DNA of 7,144 bases from DATLFA01 sp039934635 (GTDB lineage Bacteria; Actinomycetota; Acidimicrobiia; Acidimicrobiales; WLNW01), in NCBI GenBank assembly GCA_039934635.1, contig JBDTLT010000266.1:1-7144 (forward strand), read 5' to 3'. A model generated the notes under the pieces. It saw only the letters and a list, made by a program, of their open reading frames with translations, ran no database searches and was not told the DNA's origin. This document shows, in pieces, positions 1-4,800 of this stretch; positions within the stretch are counted from its first letter, which is position 1, and each line of letters opens with the position of its first letter. The position numbers and the translations under genes are program-made.

Positions 1-17
1 CTGAGCAGGGACTCTAT

Positions 18-70
18 CGAACGTGTTGTCCGGCCGGTGGTGCCAAATACGTGGGGCCCTAACACGTTCG
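18..70. repeat. Perfect 10-bp inverted repeat with a 33-nt spacer
   Basis: CGAACGTGTT at 18-27 is the exact reverse complement of AACACGTTCG at 61-70. The spacer is GC-rich. The structure could be the terminator or 3' end of a gene left of the window, or a protein-binding site. No T-run follows, so a factor-independent terminator is not well supported. Nothing coding is recognisable in 1-147. Confidence 0.4.
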
Positions 71-88
71 TTAGCAAAGCGTTAGCAA
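69..88. repeat. Tandem direct repeat CGTTAGCAA, 11-bp period
   Basis: CGTTAGCAA occurs at 69-77 and again at 80-88, so the copies sit one helical turn apart on the same face of the DNA. They lie 60-80 bp upstream of the toxin start. This spacing is typical of binding sites for OmpR/SARP-like dimers bound head to tail. The first copy overlaps the right arm of the 18-70 inverted repeat. Function is unknown. Confidence 0.4.
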
Positions 89-122
89 CGACCACCGCGG
101 CGCCTGGGTCTGCATGTATCTG

Positions 123-141
123 AGCACATATGTGCTAAACT
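123..141 (+). promoter_or_regulatory. Toxin-antitoxin promoter with palindromic operator
   Basis: AGCACATATGTGCT at 123-136 is a perfect 14-bp palindrome. It runs directly into a -10-like hexamer TAAACT at 136-141, which lies 6 nt before the GTG start at 148. No good -35 box is visible around 113-118. A palindrome lying just upstream of the -10 box is where an XRE antitoxin such as HigA would repress its own operon. No Shine-Dalgarno sequence precedes GTG 148, and the -10 to start distance fits a leaderless mRNA starting at or next to the GTG. Both role and start point are inferred from position. Confidence 0.55.
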
Positions 142-147
142 GCATAC

Positions 148-576
148 GTGGACGTTCGGTACCATCCGCTCTTCGACCGATGGTTCGCTGAGTTGGCGCA
201 GGGCGACGAGGAGGTGTTCGGCGACGTGATGGCGCTGCTGAGCGCGCTCGAGGACCACGGGCGGGCGCTCGATGACGAACGTCGCGAGGAATCGCATCCG
301 GTCGTGACGTCGCGATACGACCTTCACGCGCTCCGACGGACTCCGCCGACCCAATCGACTCCGTATGCGACACAGCCGCCGGTACTACGCGTCTTGTATG
401 GATACTGCCGCGCCGCCGACCGATCCGACGTTGCCGTTGCGTTGCTCGGCGGCGACAAGTCAACGCTCGGGAACCTTTGGTACTCGGCGAACATCAACGA
501 GGCTAAGGCTCGACTCGAGCAGTACTGCCGACGGTACAGCGGCCTGACGCCGATAGTGAAGAGAGGCAATCGATGA
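148..576 (+). CDS. Type II toxin, HigB/RelE-like (phage-derived Gp49 family)
   Basis: This 142-residue protein resembles the Gp49/HigB branch of the RelE superfamily, whose members are usually ribosome-dependent mRNA interferases that stop translation. The family pattern is visible as a strand region RVLYGYCR (81-88), then LLGGDKS around 100-106, WY at 111-112, and a C-terminal helix ending near RLEQYCRRY. The usual H-x-L region lies near residues 57-64. It is longer than a typical HigB (about 90-120 residues). The extra length sits in a proline/threonine-rich stretch around 64-78 and a short basic tail. Start GTG 148 is chosen because the -10-like box at 136-141 fits a leaderless message; the next downstream candidate would remove the first strand. 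The stop overlaps the antitoxin ATG (ATGA), implying translational coupling. The toxin-first order matches higBA operons. Cleavage activity is inferred from the family. Confidence 0.8.
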   Translation: MDVRYHPLFDRWFAELAQGDEEVFGDVMALLSALEDHGRALDDERREESHPVVTSRYDLHALRRTPPTQSTPYATQPPVLRVLYGYCRAADRSDVAVALLGGDKSTLGNLWYSANINEAKARLEQYCRRYSGLTPIVKRGNR

Positions 577-965
577 CAAAGCGAATCGTTCCGGTCGACA
601 ACGTCACGGCCAAGACTTCCCGCATCAGCGATGAGGACTGGAAGCGGGCCGAAGGCGCGCAGCAGCGTTACAAGGATCTGCTGGAAACCAAGCCGCGGGC
701 CAAGGCGCGCTACGACGCGGTGTTGGCCGAGATCAACGCTCGGCAGGCGACGCTTCGTCGACTCCGTGAAGCACGGGAGCTGACGCAGTCAACGGTGGCG
801 GACCTACTCGAGATGGATCAGTCCGAGGTCTCACGTTTGGAGCGTCGGTCGGACATGTTGTTGTCGACGCTCAAGCGGTTCGTGGAAGCGTCCGGTGGCG
901 AGCTGCATCTCATCGTGCAGTTCCCCGAGAGCGGGCCTGTCGAGCTGCTTGTGGGAGAAGACTGA
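573..965 (+). CDS. HigA-like antitoxin, XRE-family DNA-binding protein
   Basis: This 130-residue protein has a clear XRE helix-turn-helix at about 61-112. LRRLREARELTQ forms the first helices, and VADLLEMDQSEVSRLERR carries the turn and recognition helix. It continues into the helix and strand typical of HigA antitoxins paired with Gp49 toxins (LKRFVEASGGELHLIV, about 100-115). The N-terminal 60 residues are charged and helical and probably wrap the toxin. The ATG at 573 overlaps the toxin stop by 4 bp and is preceded by GAGAGG at 560-565 with a 7-nt spacer. The expected role is to neutralise the upstream toxin and repress the operon, most likely through the palindrome at 123-136. That operator assignment is inference. 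The pair could act in stress response, plasmid or island stabilisation, or phage defence; the sequence does not say which. Confidence 0.85.
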   Translation: MTKRIVPVDNVTAKTSRISDEDWKRAEGAQQRYKDLLETKPRAKARYDAVLAEINARQATLRRLREARELTQSTVADLLEMDQSEVSRLERRSDMLLSTLKRFVEASGGELHLIVQFPESGPVELLVGED

Positions 966-1059
966 TCCCTTGGCGGGAGCCACGTCGAAGGAGGACAGGC
1001 ACACCTGCTCAACGGTGAGGGATCGTCGCCCATGCTGGTAGACGGATGTGGATCACACA

Positions 1060-1110
1060 CAAATTCGGTGCGCTCGGAGGGACTTGAACCCCCAACCTTC
1101 TGATCCGTAG
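1060..1110. repeat. Left copy of 51-bp direct repeat (candidate attachment site)
   Basis: Positions 1060-1110 match 7094-7144 at 50 of 51 bases. The single difference is G at 1067 against A at 7101, which lies just outside the mature tRNA sequence. Bases 1068-1110 are identical over all 43 positions to the last 43 bases of the window. The repeat runs from just past the tRNA 3' end to the anticodon loop. That is the segment commonly used as core site by tyrosine integrases and duplicated on insertion. The right copy may extend beyond the window, so the true repeat length is unknown. Confidence 0.8.
1069..1110 (-). pseudogene. tRNA-Arg(ACG) 3'-half remnant
   Basis: Read on the minus strand, this segment gives the anticodon loop CTACGGA, variable loop, T stem GGGGG/CCCTC around TTCAAGT, acceptor strand CGAGCGC and discriminator A (complement of 1069). 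Upstream of the loop the sequence no longer fits a tRNA. The five bases before the loop (ACTTG) pair poorly with TCAGA, and no GCGCTCG acceptor strand lies at the right distance. A D-loop-like piece, CGCTGGATAGCA on the minus strand (about 1131-1142), sits roughly 10 nt too far away, so a decayed full-length copy is possible. I treat it as a non-functional fragment left by integration or duplication. Confidence 0.7.
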
Positions 1111-1308
1111 CAAGTTGGGGTTGAGCGCTGTGCTATCCAGCGGACACGCAGGTCGCGTCCGAGCGAAACGCGCCGAATCAGACGCTGTGAGATTTCGGGA
1201 CCGCGTCCAGGGGTCCAAATGAATTGGATCGCCGACGACGTGTGCTTGCGCCCGCGGCGCGTATACGTCCCCGGAGTATCGACGGCTCTTGCTGCTGATG
1301 CAACAAAG

Positions 1309-1336
1309 GGCCATCGATGACATCTGATCAGTGGCC
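1309..1336 (-). terminator. Possible weak hairpin terminator of the small exported-protein gene
   Basis: GGCCA at 1309-1313 pairs with TGGCC at 1332-1336 across an 18-nt loop that contains the stop codon of the minus-strand gene. On the minus strand the hairpin is followed by CTTTGTTG, a poor U-tract. The stem is short, so factor-independent termination is only a possibility. Confidence 0.25.
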
Positions 1337-1663
1337 GGTCCCAGCGCCAACTGTTGGGACGGTCACGCCGAAGTCGCTGAGGTTGGGCAGCCCGTTATAG
1401 AAGCCCGGGATCACGATGGTGGGCGAAGGTCCCGATGTCATGCCGAGGTCGTTGAGGTTGGGCAGCCCGTTGTAGGGGCCAGGCACGACGACGGCCGGCG
1501 GGTGGTGTTGGGTTTCGTCGCGGAGCACGTTGGTGGCGAGCGCGGCGGTACCGGCGAATGCGACGGTCAGGCCCGCCGCGACCGCGATTCGGCGCAACCG
1601 GTGGGTGTGCGCGGCCGGGCGGACGGTAGCGGCGGTGGTTGTGTTGGTAGCGGTGGTGGTCAT
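1328..1663 (-). CDS. Small exported or membrane-anchored protein with two 25-residue repeats
   Basis: I do not recognise a named family for this 111-residue protein. The N-terminus is Thr/Ala-rich, followed by a basic patch HRLRR (21-25) and a hydrophobic segment at about 26-43 ending in ALA. This suggests a signal peptide with a long n-region, possibly cleaved after residue 43, or an uncleaved anchor. The remaining ~68 residues contain two copies of one motif: VVVPGPYNGLPNLNDLGMT (58-76) and IVIPGFYNGLPNLSDFGVT (83-101), exactly 25 residues apart. There is no cysteine and no catalytic motif. The ATG at 1663 has a strong Shine-Dalgarno AAGGAG (1670-1675) with a 6-nt spacer, which supports it as a real gene. 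It is divergent from the large regulator and shares its 170-bp intergenic region, so co-regulation is plausible. By analogy, AfsS, the small repeat protein controlled by AfsR in Streptomyces, is also a short repeat protein, but AfsS is not exported and no homology is claimed. Confidence 0.7.
   Translation of the reverse strand: MTTTATNTTTAATVRPAAHTHRLRRIAVAAGLTVAFAGTAALATNVLRDETQHHPPAVVVPGPYNGLPNLNDLGMTSGPSPTIVIPGFYNGLPNLSDFGVTVPTVGAGTGH
1367..1500 (-). repeat. Intragenic 75-bp tandem repeat, about two copies
   Basis: The DNA at 1367-1425 recurs at 1442-1500 with a 75-bp offset (25 codons) inside the small exported-protein gene. The core TGAGGTTGGGCAGCCCGTT is identical in both copies (starting at 1378 and 1453). 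Flanking positions differ, giving conservative changes such as VV to IV, L to F and N to S. This indicates an in-frame duplication kept under selection for the YNGLPNL core. Confidence 0.8.
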
Positions 1664-1762
1664 TGGAAGCTCCTTCGTCGGGCCCGGTGCACAATCGCTC
1701 TGGGCTGCCTCCGAGCGTGAGGCCGAGGGGTTTCACGACGGTCCGAAATCGGTCACAATCAG

Positions 1763-1796
1763 CTGTAACCGGCCTGTAACCGCGCCCGCATACGTT
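1763..1796 (+). promoter_or_regulatory. SARP/OmpR-type operator-promoter of the large regulator gene
   Basis: CTGTAACCG occurs at 1763-1771 and again at 1774-1782, an 11-bp period. A -10-like hexamer TACGTT follows at 1791-1796, 8 bp after the second copy, and the repeats cover the position of a -35 box. From memory of the SARP literature (ActII-ORF4, DnrI, AfsR), such regulators bind heptamer direct repeats with 11-bp periodicity that replace the -35 box, with the last repeat about 8 bp from the -10. The downstream gene encodes exactly this type of DNA-binding domain, so positive autoregulation is a reasonable inference. The -10 assignment is approximate, and OmpR-family two-component regulators use similar sites. 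Confidence 0.55.
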
Positions 1797-1833
1797 CGAT
1801 CGGCTACACGTGACCGAGTGGGGGGATGCGGTG

Positions 1834-4800
1834 ATGGACATTCGGGTGCTCGGCTCGCTCGAGATCATCGACGACGGAGTCGCGGTGGAACTCAGCTCGC
1901 GGCGATTGCGGCGGCTCCTCGCCGTGTTGGTCGTCCACGCCAATGAAGTGGTGTCGGCGGATCGGCTGGTTGATCTGGTGTGGGGCGACGCGGAGCCACT
2001 CGGTGGCGCGCGGACGCTCAAGACGAACGTGTCGCGACTGCGCAGCGTGCTCGAACCCGGCCGCCTTCACGGCGAGAGCAACCGGGTGGTGACCCGTCCT
2101 CCCGGCTATCAACTGACACTCGCGGTGGACGAACTCGACGCCAGCCGCTTCGACAGTTTGGTGGCCGAGGCCGCCCGATTGGTCGCCGAAGGTGACGCAG
2201 TCGGTGCAGTGGCCCGATTCGACGAGGCGTTGGGACTATGGCGCGGCCACGCTCTCGCAGAGTTTGTCGACGAAGACTGGGCGAGGCCCGCGGCGGTCCG
2301 ATTGGAGGAGCGTCGAGCGGCGGCGTTGGAGGAGCGTATCGACGCGCGTCTCGCATGCGGGTTACACACCGACGCGGTCGGCGAGTTGGAAGATTTGATC
2401 GAGCGCTATCCGCTGCGCGACCGCCTCCGCGCGCAGCTGATGGTCGCGTTGTATCGGTCGGGTCGTCAGGCAGAGGCACTGCGGGCATATCAGACGTACC
2501 GTGCGCATCTGGGGCAAGAGCTCGGTTTGGATTCGTCACCCGAGCTCGCCCGCCTCGAGGCCCGGATTGTCGCGCACGACCCGACGCTCGACATGACCGC
2601 GACGCCGGGCCGTCCGTTGCGCGGCTATCGCCTTGTCGAACGAATCGGCGATGGAACGAGCGGTGTCGTCTACCGCGCCGTCCAACCGACGGTGGGCCGC
2701 GAAATCGCGCTCAAGGTCATCCGCCCCGAACTCGCCAACGACGCGGCATTCGTGCGCCACTTCGAGTTCGACGCGCAGGCTGTCTCCCGGCTCGAGCACC
2801 CACACGTCGTGCCGTTGTATGACTATTGGCGCGACGGCCAAGGCGCCTACCTCGTAATGCGCTGGCTGCGGGGCGGCAACGCCGAGTCCGTGTTGGCGCA
2901 CGGCCCGATGCCGTTGGCCGCGGCGCGCCGCGTAGTGGAGGAGATCGGCGGCGCGCTGGACCACGCGCACCGCCGCGGCGTGATCCACGGCAACGTCAAG
3001 CCCGCCAACGTCCTGTTCGACGACGAGGGACACGCGTATCTCGCGGACTTTGGCGCAGTCTTGAGCTCCGCGGTCGATGGCGACCGCCCGTACGAGGCAC
3101 CGGCACAACGCGCCGGTCATGCACCCGACGCCGCGGGCGACCAGTACAGCCTCGCCTTGGTCGTGCGCGCGCTCTTGACGGGAACGCATGTGCTGGTAGG
3201 AACCACTTTGCGCCGCGGATCACTGCCCGCCGCGATCGAGGCGGTGCTCGAACGTGCGACTGCCGATGACGCGTCGGCGCGTTTCCCCGATAGCGCAACG
3301 TTCGTTGCGGCCTTCACCGCTGCCGTTCCCGCGCTCGCAGCATCTGCTCCTGGTCAAGCGCAGTCGGCTCGACCCGACACGCCTGCGCTTCGGCCGCGCA
3401 ATCCGTACAAGGGTCTACGACCGTTCAGCGAGTCCGACGCGGCGGACTTCTTCGGGCGTGACCGCCTCGTGGAGGACTTCGTCGCGCGACTCGATCGAAC
3501 GGGGACCGAAGGCCGCCTCGTCGTGGTCGTGGGATCATCTGGTTCGGGCAAGTCGAGCCTGGTACGTGCGGGTCTCGTCCCGCGGTTGCGCGCGGGCGCC
3601 GTCACCGGCTCGGCTGATTGGTTCGTCGCCACGATGCTTCCGGGCGCTGATCCGTTCGGTGAGTTCGAAGCCGCGCTGTTGCGAATCGCCGTCCATCCAC
3701 CCGCGAGCCTCGCCGACCAACTCCGCAGTCATCCGACAGGAATCGCGCGTGCTGTTGCGCGCATTCTGCCCGACGACTCCTCCGAGCTCGTTCTGGTGGT
3801 GGACCAACTCGAGGAACTGTTCACACAAGTCGTCGATCCTGCAGTGTGCAGCAATTTCCTCGACCAATTGGTGACTGCCGTACGCGCCCCGCACTCCCGA
3901 CTGCGCGTCATCGCCACGCTGCGCGCCGACTTCTACGATCGGCCGCTGCGTCATCCCGGCTTCGGCGAACTGCTTCCTCTCCACCAGGTCACGGTCACGC
4001 CAATGACCGCTGGCGAACTCGAAGCGACCATCACCAAACCTGCGTGCCGTGAAGGCGTGACCATCGAGCCCGGTCTCGTCGCCACGATCGTCGCCGACGT
4101 CGCCGACCATCCCGCGCCGCTTCCGCTGTTGCAGTACGCGCTCGCAGAGTTGTTCGAGACGCGACACGACGACACGCTCACGCTCGCTGGCTATCAGGCA
4201 ATCGGTGGAGTCACGGGCGCGCTCGCTCGACGCGCCGACCAAATCCACGACCAACTCGCGCCGGCCGCGCGCGACGCAGTGCGACAGGTCTTCACTCGCA
4301 TCGTCACGCTCGGCGAAGGCGCGGCCGACACGCGCCGTCGCACGCGACTCGGCGAGCTGTCCTCACTCGGCGCGGACCGCGGCAGCATCGACGAAGTCAT
4401 CGAACACTATGGAGCGGCGCGCCTGCTCACATTCGACCGCGACCCCGAAACGCGCGAGCCCACCGTCGAGATCGCGCACGAGGCCCTCATCGCTCGCTGG
4501 CCCCGTTTGGCCGGCTGGGTCGACGACGATCGCGAGGGCCTACGGTTGGTTCGCCACCTCACTACCGCAGCACACGCGTGGGAAGCCTCCGACCGCGATC
4601 CCGGCGAGCTTTACCGTGGCGGCCGCCTCGAGACCGCGGAGGTGTGGGCCGACGAACACCGCGGCGATCTCACCGACCTCGAAGCCGAGTTCCTCGACAC
4701 GAGTCGCGCCCAGCGTGATTCCGACGTCCGAGTCGAGAGCGAACGCGTCGAGATGCAGGCTCGCCAAAACCGCCGCCTCCGCCGCCTCCTCGCGGGCGTC

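Larger units (their letters stand above)
966..1327. other. Non-coding interval holding a tRNA 3' fragment
   Basis: No open frame here looks like a gene; a minus-strand frame through it is an antisense-type reading of tRNA sequence. Visible items are a 7-bp inverted repeat GATCCCT (964-970) / AGGGATC (1018-1024) with a 47-nt spacer just after the antitoxin stop, which is at best a weak terminator, and the tRNA-Arg fragment at 1060-1110. I see nothing recognisable in 1166-1308. Confidence 0.5.

Noticed and set aside
1060..1165. tRNA interrupted by a self-splicing intron
   Set aside because: The extra sequence is only about 20 nt and the anticodon stem fails to pair on one side, so it is far too short for a group I intron.
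1009..1350. Minus-strand 113-residue frame containing RRLGVQVPPSAP
   Set aside because: The recognisable peptide is translated tRNA-Arg 3' sequence, codon use is unlike the neighbouring genes, and there is no ribosome-binding site.
1707..1723. Hairpin GCCTC/GAGGC in the divergent intergenic region
   Set aside because: A 5-bp stem with a 7-nt loop is expected by chance in GC-rich DNA, and it has no U-tract or clear link to a promoter.
1395..2021. Minus-strand 208-residue frame across the divergent intergenic region
   Set aside because: It overlaps the start of the large regulator and the small exported-protein gene in another frame, has a low-complexity Arg/Ser/Thr-rich composition and no domain.
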